The notes: generated by a model from the letters alone, not told the origin. Positions 47,596-59,050 are shown, counted from the first letter of the stretch. The stretch is DNA of 64,000 nt from Sequoia sempervirens (GCA_007258455.2 VDFB02193867.1:529762863-529826862), one strand, 5' to 3'. A program made the numbers and translations.

Positions 47596-47913
47596 TGTAG
47601 TTTAGTAAAATGCATACCCTTGAATTTTCGCACTTGTTTGGTCCCACCTTACTTTATTTATCCCTGTTTATGTCTTAATTCTAATCCTATTTTGCATCCA
47701 CAGGCCCTATGAATTATATTATTTTCTACCTAATCCTGACATTCTCCAATCAATAAGTGATAATTTAATGATTCTATTTGAGTGTCCCCGATTTTTGGGT
47801 TGGGTCTATAACACTACCTAGGACATCTTTGTCCCCAAAGGTCTTGGGACCCTAATTTTGAGACATCTTAAATGGGTCCCTTTTTGGTTTTTGTGCCCCA
47901 AGTTTCATGCCTT

Positions 47914-47947
47914 GGGACTAAGATGCCTTCTAGGGAATCTTAGTCCC
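47914..47947. other. LTR hairpin with perfect 11-bp arms
   Basis: GGGACTAAGAT (47914-47924) pairs fully with ATCTTAGTCCC (47937-47947). It is equivalent in position to the GGACTCATT/AATGAGTCC hairpins of other LTRs but has a different stem sequence. Confidence 0.85.
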
Positions 47948-48717
47948 CCTTGAGGTATTTTTCAGGATTTAATTTCAAATTTGGGTGGGATTAAGCCTCC
48001 TTTATTTAATGAATTCATATGTTATCTTGGTGTGATGTAATTTCAGGATTTTATGCATAGATAAGTATAAATAAAAGGCTCCTTCTCTCATATTGAGATA
48101 CCAAGAAATATTACAAGCACTCTAAGCATTCAAGCATTCCAACATTCAATAGTATTCTATCAAGCATTTGAAGCCATCATCAAGATTCAAGCATTATATC
48201 AAATATCTTCTTGCATCATGTTGGTTGTTGTGGTAACATTTGTGATGTAGGATTTTGATTCAATCAAGCAATTCAAGTCCATATCTATCAAGAATTTCTT
48301 TGATTCAAGATCCATATCCATTGCAACCATTTCACACAAGTTTGCAAGCTTTACAACAAGGGTTTGGTGAGTTGTAGCATTGCATGTTGTTCATTGATCA
48401 TTTCTCCTCATTATTCTATTTCATTTCAAGTTTTGATTACCAACAAGGGGTTTGACCAAGGAAAATCCCCATTCACTAATAATCAACAAGTTTTTCCCTC
48501 TCTTGGATGTTTGTGATTGCAAATCTAGGTTGAAGACTTGAAGATCATTTGGAGTGAACAGTTGCAAAGTTGTAATGTTGCATTGCAAAGTTGTCATCTT
48601 CACGAAAACTCACCTACAAGCCAAATATGAAGGTTTCAGAACCTAAGATCAAAGAAGAAGGAAGAGTAGAGATCAAGCCTCAGGACCATATTTAGAGAGT
48701 TCAAAATTTTTGAATGA

Positions 48718-48747
48718 GACTAAGAAAACAGTAAGGGTTTCTTAGTC
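48718..48747. other. LTR hairpin with perfect 10-bp arms
   Basis: GACTAAGAAA (48718-48727) pairs fully with TTTCTTAGTC (48738-48747). Confidence 0.8.
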
Positions 48748-49097
48748 CTCCACAACATATTTTGGTAGCTTCTCTGCATTTTTGGAATCCTCACAACATC
48801 TCCAAACTTCCTAGGTATACATATCCTAACTCCCTATTTCATAATTTTATCATTTATATTGTTCATTTAGCTTACATTTCTAAGTTCTGTGAGTTTAATG
48901 CTTATTTGTCTTTTCCAAGCATTTTCTTGGAGGTGAACCCCTAAAAGCTTATGGAACCTCCTCCTGGGTCCTCCTCATTGAGAATTGACTCTCCTTGTGT
49001 GGTTGATAGTGAATCTAATTAGGACTCCTAGAACGTTATTGAATGATAATGAGAATAAGTGGGCATTTCCCTCATTTCATTTTCCCACAATTCATTT

Positions 49098-49115
49098 TGG
49101 TGAAACCGACTATTT
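49098..49115 (+). promoter_or_regulatory. Primer-binding site
   Basis: TGGTGAAACCGACTATTT, three bases after the LTR end; one inserted A relative to the family consensus TGGTGAACCC. Confidence 0.65.
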
Positions 49116-49939
49116 TGAGCATTCATTTTTCTAATATGGAGTTCATTAAAGTCCTAGATCTAGATTGAATTCATTCTTGCATTTCATCTTGCATTAGTGA
49201 AATTGCATCTAGGGTTTCTCATATTTAGTGAAAATTACATTTAGGGTTTCTCATATTTGCATTAGTGAAAGTGCATATAGGCTGCATTTTTTGCTTTCTT
49301 GCATCATTTCATTTCATTCAAAAACTAAAAAAGTGCATTGTTCATCATCCTAATTGTATTTAGAAATATTCTTATTGCATTCAAAATTAGAAAAAAATTC
49401 ATTAACTTTGCATTCAATTGCTTGTCACTAGTTACCTTTCCTTGCATTCATTTGCACATTTTTTTGTATCTCAACATCAACATCCTAAATAGGAAATCTG
49501 TAAACACTGTAGACAATCTAGAATTTGCTATTTTTCTGAGAAAATCCTTTTCTAGGACTAAATTCCTTTCTTGGTGTCTTAGTTCCTCTCAAGGTTTGTG
49601 TCTTATAATTGTCTCTTTGTTGTTTGTTGCCTGTTTCACTCCCTGGAACTTCAAAATTTTACATGAGTAGGACCAAGAAACCCTTACTGGTATCTTAGTC
49701 ACTATTGATTTTGACCTTCCAATTTTCAAGATCTGAAATTGCTTTTTATGTTCTTCTGTTGGTTGCCTTCAGTTCTTTGTTTCACTTTGTAGAATTGTTG
49801 TTTCAATTTCTTTCATTTCAAGTGTAATTGCAAGAATAGGATATTATGTTCATTGCACTTTCTTTGGTTTGTCCCTTGAATGAGTTGTAGTACTTGGTGT
49901 CCTACATTTAATACTATGGTTAGATGAACTGCAAGACTG

Positions 49940-51590
49940 ATGGAATCCTTCGATAAAACACTCATTGTGGATCTTGGGTTATCAAGCTCTCTTACTTCTA
50001 GTGTTGGTATTAGTTCACTAGGTATGGAGCATATATTTGATACCTCTTTTGCTATGCCTACCTTGACTACAAGTGTTATGCCAAGTGTTCAAGCAATGGT
50101 TCATCATATCCCTCAAGAAAACATAATAAAAATGCATGAAGATCTCTCTCATTTACAAGATAGCATGAGTACTAAAAACATTCCAACACTGTTATACCTA
50201 CCATAGATATTATTCACCACATGATGGAAAGTGATGAAGGACTGGAAGTTTTACATAACCTAGCTCACATCTTTAGAAAAAAAATTCCTTCAACCACTAA
50301 TGGTGCTAAGCTTCAAACAATATGCAAGGATAAGGAGGAAATCAAACTCACCCCCCCTCAACCATAACATCCATTCCAACCTATACCAATCCTCAAGTGA
50401 CCACAATGATGCAACCAACTAGTAATATCCTTCCTACCTCAGACATTTCCACTAGTGCTCCTTATAACTATTTGGTGTCTAATCTTATATCTCCTTCCAA
50501 CACATACACATCCCCACTATATCAAATCACAAACCAAAAGAAAGGATCCTATCATTAACCATCTTTTACAAAGCCTTTCATCCATTCAATGTCAATTTTC
50601 CACCCTAAATCAAAATCAAAATGGTCCACCTTCATACTATGTCAAAATTAATTTGCTATCCTTGGAGATATAGAGAACTTTGGTGCCACAAGATATAGAG
50701 ATCCCTAGATTTGAGAAATATTGAGGAAAGAGGGATCCTACTAATCATGTTAATGCCTTTACTGCTTTGTGTAGTGACTCTATACTTGAAGACACACTTT
50801 TGGCTAAAGTTTTTCCCCGATCCTTGAAAGACATTGCCTTGGACTGGTTTTTTGCATTGTCAAATAACTCAATTCATTCATCCATTGAACTTTTTGAGGC
50901 CTTTATTAAGCAATTCCAAGTGCATATGGTTCCTGAAATGACATTATCTAATTTGATGAGATGTAAGCAAAATGAGGGTGAAAAAGTAACTAACTTTATT
51001 TCATGCTACAAATCATTGTACTTCCAAATTAGTGTGAAGATTCCCAATTTCACCTTCAAAAGATGTTCATAGAAAATCTACAAAGTAAGATAAGAGAAAA
51101 AATCACCATGATGAAATTCCATTCCTTCATGCACTTATGCAATGGCCTTTGAGATTATCAAAATTCCGTAGGTAGTAGTGAACCAAAAACCACCTCTACT
51201 CATCCTAAAAATTTTGAAGCTTCAAACCAAAAAACTTACCAGCCTTTTAGAAGATAAAATAAAAGTTTCCTTCAACTAAATTCCACCTCCCAACCTACTC
51301 AACCATTTGATAACCAAGTAGTCACTACAAAGAAGAGTAATCCTTATATCTTTGGGGATCCACAAAGAAAATTTACACCCTTACCCAACACACTTCACAA
51401 CATTATGAACCATCTATTAAACAAAAACATGCTGACCCCACCTCCCATCCAACCCCTTGACCCTAGCAAGCCCTTACCTTTGAGTTTCAGACACAATGGG
51501 TATTGTGCTTATCACCAACAAAAGGGACATGATACAAAAAATTACAATCATATTAAACATCTTGTGTAAGACCTCATTGATTTTAATCAT
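49940..51590 (+). pseudogene. Gypsy gag, broken by stops and frameshifts
   Basis: It opens with MESFDKTLIVDLGLSSS (to 50206). A second open part (50767-51072) has the retrotransposon gag core: DTLLAKVFPRSLKDIALDW, then SIHSSIELFEAFIKQF and MRCKQNEGEKVTNFISCY. This matches the usual order of a W-containing helix, an F-x-x-F helix and an E/S-rich turn. Near 51499-51570 comes YCAYHQQKGHDTKNYNHIK, a Tat-type zinc-knuckle variant in which the last Cys is Tyr. In an active element this is the capsid protein. Stops between the parts show it cannot be made as one protein. Confidence 0.75.
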
Positions 51591-51650
51591 ATCCAAATTG
51601 GAGGTGTAAATGACAAAGGTAATAAATCTGTAGCTCTTTCCAATAAAAAC

Positions 51651-52385
51651 TTGCAAATATTTACCAATCCCATGCCCTGGAACCATAATATTTCACTTGT
51701 TAAGGCTAGTGAAACTAAACTCGATGTGATGAATGTTGACACGAATGATGAGAATACGAGCAAAAATGAACAAAATTCTATGGATGATGATGAACAAAGT
51801 CTAATGGATACTAATGACCAAAGTCCTATTAATACAATGATAGGAGTGATTGACATCGAGCCTCATAAACAACAAACCATAATGCCCACTAAAATTACTT
51901 TCTCTTCGGAAGAAACAATCAAACATGCACCTCGTGGTCCTCTTTACATAGCTAAAAAAATCAACAATAGGCCCACTCCTGGGATTTTAATTGATACAGT
52001 ATGTGGAGAGAATGTGATCACAAAAAAACTCTTATATGTGGACGCACTTACTCAAGATAGATAGAATAAACCGAAAGCATGGATTAAAATTCATGATGGT
52101 TTTGCTCGTGCTACGATGGGCTCAATCACACTCCCTTTACAAGTAGGACCCAAGAAATCAAATGTATCATTCTCTATGATATCTGATTCAGATCAATTTT
52201 GTGTGAAGTTAGGCTACAAATGGCTTAACTCCATGAATGTTGTCCCATCCGTTGTCCATAGGTGCTTAAAGATTCTAGTCGACAATGAAATATTTATTGT
52301 GAACCATAGTGGCTTTAGACCTCCACCTTCCCGTGTAAATTTTTCCTTAGATTATTTTTGGCATCAGCCCATGGAACCTATATGA
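51651..52385 (+). pseudogene. Gypsy protease-like domain, degraded
   Basis: Two open parts (51651-52064 and 52116-52385). The first has an acidic linker, then APRGPLYIAKKINNRPTPG followed by ILIDTVCGENVITKKLL. The D-T-V triad replaces the normal D-T/S-G, so catalysis is unlikely. The second part has LGYKWLNSMNVVPSVVHRC, matching the L-G-x-x-W-L-x-x-M-x-A-V-P-S segment that closes the retropepsin region in these elements. A stop lies between. A Pro/Lys-rich linker (to about 52730) follows instead of reverse transcriptase. Confidence 0.7.
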
Positions 52386-54761
52386 CCTCATGAAGAATTC
52401 CTTTTCCTATCCTACCAAAAGTTTGAAGAAAAAATGCATAGACAGATTGTCCCTTGAGAATTTTCCTCCACCCATGATTGAACCTCCATCCCTTGAAGAA
52501 AAAAATAGTTAGCCTAAAGCCCTTACAAAAATCCAAGATCCATCCATGAAAAATCTCTTGCCTATTTCCTATAAAATACCTAGAGAAAACCAAACAAGTC
52601 CTAGTCGGCCTCCTAAGCAAATTTATAAAGCCAAAGAGAAAGTGGTTGAACAACCTTCCATGATTTCTTTCATTCTTCCCTCACAAGAAGAAAAGGAACC
52701 TATGGTTGATAAACCCATGCCTACATAAACACAACTTTAAAACTTTAATAAATGAAATAGAAATGTTGGAGAAAATAGGTGTAGGCATCATGTTATTGCT
52801 CAAAAGATGAATGACAAGAACAACATTGAAAATCAAAATCTGAACTTGACAGAAGAAATAAATGATGATCCTCCTCTCTTACCAGAATAAACAGAATTTA
52901 TGTCTCCAACACAACAAGGACCAAAACCTTCTATGGATATTATCATTCATCCTCTTATTGTGGTTAACTTGGATGACGATGAGGAAACTGCTTAGAAAAT
53001 TGATGAGCAAGTGTATAATGAGTAAATAATTTACTATTTTCCTCTTCCATGAGATGAAATGATAACAACTGTGATGATCATCCTAAACCAAGTGATGCAC
53101 CGCATGTTGAACCTAGTGATTCTCCTAGTACAACACTTGATGTTGTACCTCTCATTAGTGATCTACATTCCACATATACAGAACAAGATGGATGTGGATG
53201 ACCTGTTGGATGGTTGAATCACATGTGCTTTACTAGTCTTTTATATATTATTTTTCTTTTGCTTCCCTTTTTTCTTTCTTTTTGATTTTGATTGTATGTG
53301 TGTAATGTGATCCCCCCATGATGTTTTGTTTGATGTTTCTTTGTCTATGTTCATTCCTCTATTTGTACCTTCATTATTCTATATGTCATATGCTTTTTCC
53401 TTTTCATTGATCTTTTATCTTTTCATTTTCATTTTTTTTTCTGTTTTCTTTTTGGGGATAACACAAGGTGTCGAGACACCCTATGTCTCTTCCATGTTGA
53501 CCCAAAATATTTTTCATTATCTTTGTTTTCATTTTCATTTTTATCTTGTGTTTTCCTTTTGGGATCACACAAGGTGTTGAGACACCCTATGTCTCTTCCA
53601 TGTTGACCCGAAAGGTTTTTCTTTGTTTTCCCTCTCTTTTTGTCATTCTTCTAGTTCTATGTGTATTTGGGGAATAATCATAGTTCTGACCTCTTTAATA
53701 TCATTGCAACAAAGACATATACTAACCTTGAATCCATAGATCCCTTATGTGTTTTTGGGGGCAACCCTCTTTTCCTTTTTCATTTTTGGCTACTTTAAAG
53801 TAATTTCTCACAGCATGGTGTTAGCAATTTCTTTAAAGTGGGGGCATACATTGGAATTATTTTGGCACTTTTCCATGTTCCTTGATGTGATTTTCTTATT
53901 TTATACAATGTATTCTCCTCTTTTTGGTGACGTTGGAAATAATGTCCTTCAAGAGCTTGATCTATCTTAGCATATTACATTCCTCTTAGTGGTGATGCGA
54001 TTCACTGCATTCCCTAAGCTATGAATCTTTTATCCTTCGATTGGTCCTCTCTTGGAGACATTAGGAATGATGTCCTCTAAGATTAAGACCTTGCATGAAC
54101 TAACAAAAATACCTTTGAACATCCCTCTTTATTGTTGCATTTTTATTTTTGACCTTATTAAATTCATGGAGGTATAGCTTTGATATGAACTCCCTGGGGC
54201 TCACCTAGTGAACACCTAGCTTCACTAGCCCTAGTGAGCATGCATAAAGTCATGGAGGTATGGCTTTGATATGGACTTGCTGGGGCTCACCTAGTGAACA
54301 CCTAGCTTTACTAGCCCTTGTGAGTGTGCATTTTCTTTTTGTCCTTATCATAGTCATGGGGGTATGACGTTGCATGGACTTCCTGGGGCTCACCTAATGG
54401 ACACCTAGCTTCATTAGCTCTTGTGAGTGTGCATCTTTTTTGCATAGTGGACAACACATTCCACTTGTAAACCTTTTTCAACCTAGACCTGGTCCACCAC
54501 ATTGGATGACCAGTCGAAGCTTGATCTGTTGCAATTTTCCTTTTTCCATCTTGGATGGTGTATGTTTGCAATTTTATTATGGCTTCATATATCATCCAAA
54601 AATGTGTTCTTTTGTGCCGATGTTGGTTTTCCATAGGATCTTGATCTTGGAGGCTTGGCCACCCTCTTGATTATTGTCATCCTATCTTACTATCATTTGT
54701 ACATTTGAACCCCTCTTGATTTTGTGGTTGGCTACTTTAGTGTGAGTTTGAAGCAAACTCA
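52386..54761 (+). other. Linker and 3' spacer of the gypsy-type element
   Basis: Decayed linker to about 53200, then spacer homologous to 13700-15390. It includes a direct repeat of a GGGGCTCACCTAGTGAACACC block (about 54193, 54272 and, altered, 54385). No gene is supported. Confidence 0.6.
53449..53609 (+). repeat. Tandem pair of double-hairpin units with altered first stem
   Basis: Units 53449-53503 and 53556-53609. The first stem is ACAC-AAG-GTGT, where other copies have GATGC-AAG-GCATC. The second stem is GAGACA-CCCTA-TGTCTC in both. CTTCCATGTTGACCC follows each. Confidence 0.8.
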
Positions 54762-54861
54762 NNNNNNNNNNNNNNNNNNNNNNNNNNNNNNNNNNNNNNN
54801 NNNNNNNNNNNNNNNNNNNNNNNNNNNNNNNNNNNNNNNNNNNNNNNNNNNNNNNNNNNNN
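54762..54861. other. Assembly gap, 100 N
   Basis: Exactly 100 unknown bases, a conventional placeholder size. It starts where the polypurine tract and 3' LTR of the preceding element are expected, so the true missing length is probably much larger. Confidence 0.95.
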
Positions 54862-55889
54862 ATTTGTTCAATTTTAAAATCCAAATTGAAGTGTGTGGGT
54901 AATTACTTATGCAAATTAATGTCACCAAAAGGCCTTTTGATTCTCAAGATCATTGTGAAGCATGAGAGAAGCGCATACGTCCTTTTAGTGATATTACTTT
55001 GGGTAAGTAATTAAAAAATAGCGAAGCACTCGTTCATTTTAAGTCTATAAAGCAATGATTTGATTATTTTTAGTGAACCAAAATGAAATATGGAATTTTC
55101 CTTATTCAATTGTTAATCCTCAAACCAAATCTCATGAATTTGTCCTAAAGTTATTTTTAAGATCTTTGTAGAAAAAAATGAAATGTTCTTTTTAGAGCCC
55201 AAAAAGATGTGAGTTTATCTAAAATAGGAAACTAAAGCATATCATGGAAGCTCTAAGCATTTAAAAATGTTTTATCAACTCCAAATTTAATGCTTGATTT
55301 CCTTCAACTCTAATCTTGCTTGTTTTCACTCAATTACAATGCTTGATTTTGTTATCAACCTTAACCTACAAACAAGAGATCTTAGAAATGAGATTTATTT
55401 CAAAGAATCAATGAAGCATATAGCATTATCAAAATTTATACTTGTCTTGCAACCCCAAGTTGGAAAACCAAAATGATTTGGAAAACAATTTAAATTCTAA
55501 CAACACAATTCACAAGATGTAAAGATCTTAAAAATTTTGAAAACAAAGCACTAACACCAATTAAAGTAAAAAAATGAAGTCAACAATACTTGTTAAATGC
55601 ACATGATAAGTACTGCAAGTTTTGTATTAATGTGTGTGACTACCAATTGATTGATCATTATTGTATGTTCCCAATTTAAAGTCATGAAAATATTCTCGAT
55701 GGATGTACCTTTCACTTTCATAAAGAACAAATTAAATGCTCTTCATCAAATTTTATAAAGTTTCAGTTTATTCAAAATCCCAAGCATATATTCATTAAAT
55801 AGTGCTTGAATCTGATAATTTCACCACTTGAACTGACATAAATTCAATATTCAAAAGACATATCACATTAATGGCTTTTACCAGTGACT
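54862..55889. other. No gene seen
   Basis: AT-rich sequence right of the gap. Neither the missing LTR nor the rest of the interrupted LTR (46392-47595) is present here. Short frames lack domains. Confidence 0.5.
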
Positions 55890-57475
55890 AAATGGCTATT
55901 TGAAACTTTCCAATTAAGGCTATTAGCAGAAACATGACAAAAATAGCGAATAAAGTCTTTTTAAAAATTTCAAGCAAATGCATTTGGTATGTGAAAAGCA
56001 TAGCTCTATAATGATTGCAAGACCTACACATGTATGTTTATAGGAATAAGTTTCAAATAGGAATAAGATCTGTTGAAAAGGTGTAGATAAATATGAGGCA
56101 ATGATCTTAAAAGGATTTCAAGCAATGTTATTGGTAGGTGTCAAGCCATATTTAACAAACATTTCTTAGCCTTTTAAGATTTTTAAAGACTTTCTACTTA
56201 ATGAAATTGCACAGGTGTAAACAAAAATTCCACAGCCTTTGACCAGAATCTACAGTTTCAAGCAAATGCTATTAGTAGGTGGCATTATAAACTTGTAATC
56301 ATATGCTATTACTAGCACCTAAGTTTCTTATTGAGAAATTTTTAATGTAATTTGTAGGTGTAAAGCTTGAAAAAGCTTTTAAAAAAAAATCAAGCAAACA
56401 CGTTTGGTAGGTGTAAAGCAAAAGACCCGTGCAAAAGAAGGAAAGGTGCAAGATTAATTCATCACGGGATAATTGAAGAAGCCCAATGAGCTCTCTATTC
56501 TCTGTGAGGCTGAAATTGGACTTATTGTTTCCTTCGGCGAAAAAGATGCATGAATTTCCAAGACCTAGGTAACGAATTTCCTCGAGAATTTTCTTGAGAA
56601 TGAGGATATCTTGAATAAAATCATGTACAAGGAACTAGAAAAATAAAGAAATAAAAATTTATATTTTTGCTTTAAGGTTCACTACAATAAAGGAACATGC
56701 ATCTCTCACGTTATAATCTATATGAAATAAATAGGATTTTCATTTATCTAGAGAGAAGATGTTACACAGAGGTATAAACTCATTGGCTTAAATTTAATTA
56801 TGTTCAAGAGATATTGAATTTGGTGGAATGAATAAGAGCTATTTTAATTGTTAGATACTGCATATTGCTTAAAAGTATTGTGCTTGACATTAATGGCCCT
56901 TGTACTTTGCAAACCAAATGTCACAAGGTAGTAGATTGGTGTGACATAAAATGACTAAAATTCTAAATGTTGGGTAAGTGATAAATAGTTTGGTTTTCTA
57001 GATGGGAACCTTCCTTTCCTTGCATCTAAAAACAAACTTTATTTTTCTTTTGCAACCAGTATTTTTGTTTAAGAGGATAAAAAAATCTTGTATTGAGCTC
57101 AATAGTCTAGCAACTCTAAACCCCAATATTTTTATATCTACCTTTCATTTACTGTGACTAGATTGAAGCAACAAAGGGTGCGATGAACTACTTGACATGT
57201 GTGCAAATGGGAGCTTAAAAGCATAGACAATACATGTGATCAACATACCTCCCAAAAACATGGTTGCATGGAATGTAATATTTGAAGGATGTGCACAAAA
57301 TGAATTTGTTTGAAAGGATTTTTTAAAAACTTCCAAGCAGATGTATTTGGTAGGAAGAGGAAAAAATGCGCTCAAAGCAATTTAAAGGGCATTGAAATTA
57401 ATGCAACTACTAGGTGTATGAATTAATAGCAAATAAAGGATTTTAAGCTAATGCAACCAACATATGTAAAATCAG
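55890..57475 (+). pseudogene. Degraded PPR (pentatricopeptide repeat) gene array
   Basis: Repeated fragments translate to the end of a PPR motif: FKQMHLV (55970), FQAMLLVGVKP (56115), FKQMLLVGG (56257), IKQTRLVGVK (56389), KQMYLVG (57336), ALKLMQLLGV (57390) and FKLMQPTYVKSDSK (57440). The best stretch, 57182-57425, is one frame with stops reading ELLDMCANGSLK, then KNMVAWNVIFEGCAQNEFV. That is the pattern L-x-D-M-Y-A-K-C-G-S...V-x-W-N-x-M-I-x-G-Y-A-Q-N-G of plant PLS-type PPR proteins, which bind organelle RNA. Five or more stops, frame changes and shortened repeat spacing show it is a pseudogene. No E or DYW domain was found. Confidence 0.8.
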
Positions 57476-57737
57476 ATTCAAAAATCTTTTAGAATACTAG
57501 CAATTTGACTAGCACAAAAAATGGGTCTTTATCATTCTATCTTGACTCAAATTCAAAATACAAATTGTAATTAATGGGCTGGAATAGTTAAGTTGGTTGA
57601 AATGATGCAGTGAAATCTGATAACGCTAGTTAAAGTCGAGTCCAAGTGTTTGGAAACTTACATTAAATCTTCAAAATCGTCATCTTCTATCTAAATTTGG
57701 ACTCTTGTCACATTTTCAAAATACTTCTTTCTCAACT
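57476..57737. other. No gene seen
   Basis: Short AT-rich stretch between the PPR remnant and the possible solo LTR. Confidence 0.4.
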
Positions 57738-57743
57738 ACACTT

Positions 57744-59045
57744 TGATAAAATAAAAGTTTCATCACCAATACACAAACAACAAAAAAGATTTTATTTTCC
57801 TATCAAAACAACAAAGATTCCAATCAAATGCATACAAAAATAATGACGTATCATTCCTATTGAATGCATTCAAATTAGGGCCCTCCTTCTAGTGCCATAT
57901 GTGAGCAACACAAATCTGCAAATAGCCTAAACTTCAACACTCATTAGCATTGGTTAGTTCAAACTATGGAAACCTACTAATGCTTATATGAAATAATGCA
58001 TCATGCCTCATAAACAAAATAACAAAACAAACTAATTAAAATTATAAAAGAAGCACAATGTATAGCTATTCCATAGTGGATTGGTGCCACTTTGATATGA
58101 AAAGTGGCCCTTTCCCAACCCTTGACAAGCTCAATGATCAAAATACCTTGAAGATGCTATGCTATGAAATGGAAAAACTTAACTCTCAATGTGAAGAGAG
58201 TAACTTTTCTCTAAGTTGTGGATGATAAAAATGAAGGATAACCTCTTTATTTATAGAAGAATTTAATGAGAGAAGAGGAAAAAGGGATGAATGTGGGAAA
58301 AAAACCCAACCAATAAGAAGAAGCCACTTGTCACCATGTGAATGGGCCAAGGATGTGCATATTTTGATGAATGTTCCCATAAATGTAATTAGTTGAAATT
58401 TCAAATTAGTGAAATGACAAGGTGGAGGCAGAGTCAAATGGAGTTATGGCCACTTGGCTCAAGGAAAAAGGACTCGTAAGATGAAATAAATGCCTTGTTG
58501 GAAGGACACATCATTTGGAGGGGTTTCCAAATTTGGAGGAATATCCCTCAAAGATGCCAAGTTGAGAGAAAATGAAGATTTAATAAATTAATTAAATTGA
58601 TTTATTTGTGCAAGTGGGAAAAGCTAGAGGATGTGACATGGATTAGATTATCATTAACCATGATTTGATTAACTTAAGTGAAGATTAGGTGATTTTGACT
58701 TTTGACTTAGATTTTAGGATTAAAATAAATCAAAGTTGAGAGGAGAATGATAAAGATTTTATTAGAAAAATGTTTGATTTATTTAATCAAAGAGGATGAT
58801 GTTAGTGGTTTAATTAAGTTTGATTTATTTAATTAAATGAATAACTTTAGAAGTTAGTTAAATAAGATTGATTTATTTAATTAAAGGGGGACTTTAGGAT
58901 TGGTTGATGATTTAGCTAAATAAATTTGATTGATTTCATTAACAGAAGATTAAGATGGATTAATTAAATGGTTAATAGAGGGGTAATTATAGAAGAATCA
59001 AAGTTAGTTGATTAGGATATTTTTCATGTCTATAGTTTTGTAACA
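57744..59045 (-). repeat. Possible solo LTR, minus orientation
   Basis: The minus strand starts TGTTACAAAACTATAGACAT at 59045 and contains CTATAAATAAAGAGG (about 58240-58255), a TATA box in the right place. ACACT lies just right of it (59046-59050), and ACACT also lies at 57738-57742, one base from a TG at 57744. No second copy, primer site or purine tract is visible. The middle part (58560-59000) is filled with AATTAAAT/GATTTATTTAATTAA blocks. Tentative. Confidence 0.35.
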
Positions 59046-59050
59046 ACACT

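Larger units (their letters stand above)
47596..49094 (+). repeat. 5' LTR (1499 bp)
   Basis: It starts TGTAGTTTAGTAAAATGC and ends CACAATTCA next to the primer site. Its hairpins have different stem sequences from the other LTRs (47914-47947 and 48718-48747), yet pairing is perfect. Confidence 0.8.
47596..54761 (+). mobile_element. Gypsy-type (Tat/Ogre-like) element, 3' LTR lost in gap
   Basis: 5' LTR 47596-49094, primer site 49098, gag 49940-51590, protease-like domain 51651-52385, linker to about 52730, 3' spacer with paired double hairpins, ending at the N gap where the polypurine tract should be. The block GTGTGAGTTTGAAGCAA just before the gap matches the sequence 25-40 bases upstream of the tract at 15399. 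No reverse transcriptase, RNase H or integrase was recognised in 5.6 kb of internal sequence, so it is a gag-protease-only element. It was inserted into the LTR at 46392. Confidence 0.8.

Noticed and set aside
55963..56420. The recurring ~30-bp motif as a new regulatory repeat
   Set aside because: Its translation matches the end of a PPR repeat, so protein-coding ancestry explains it better.
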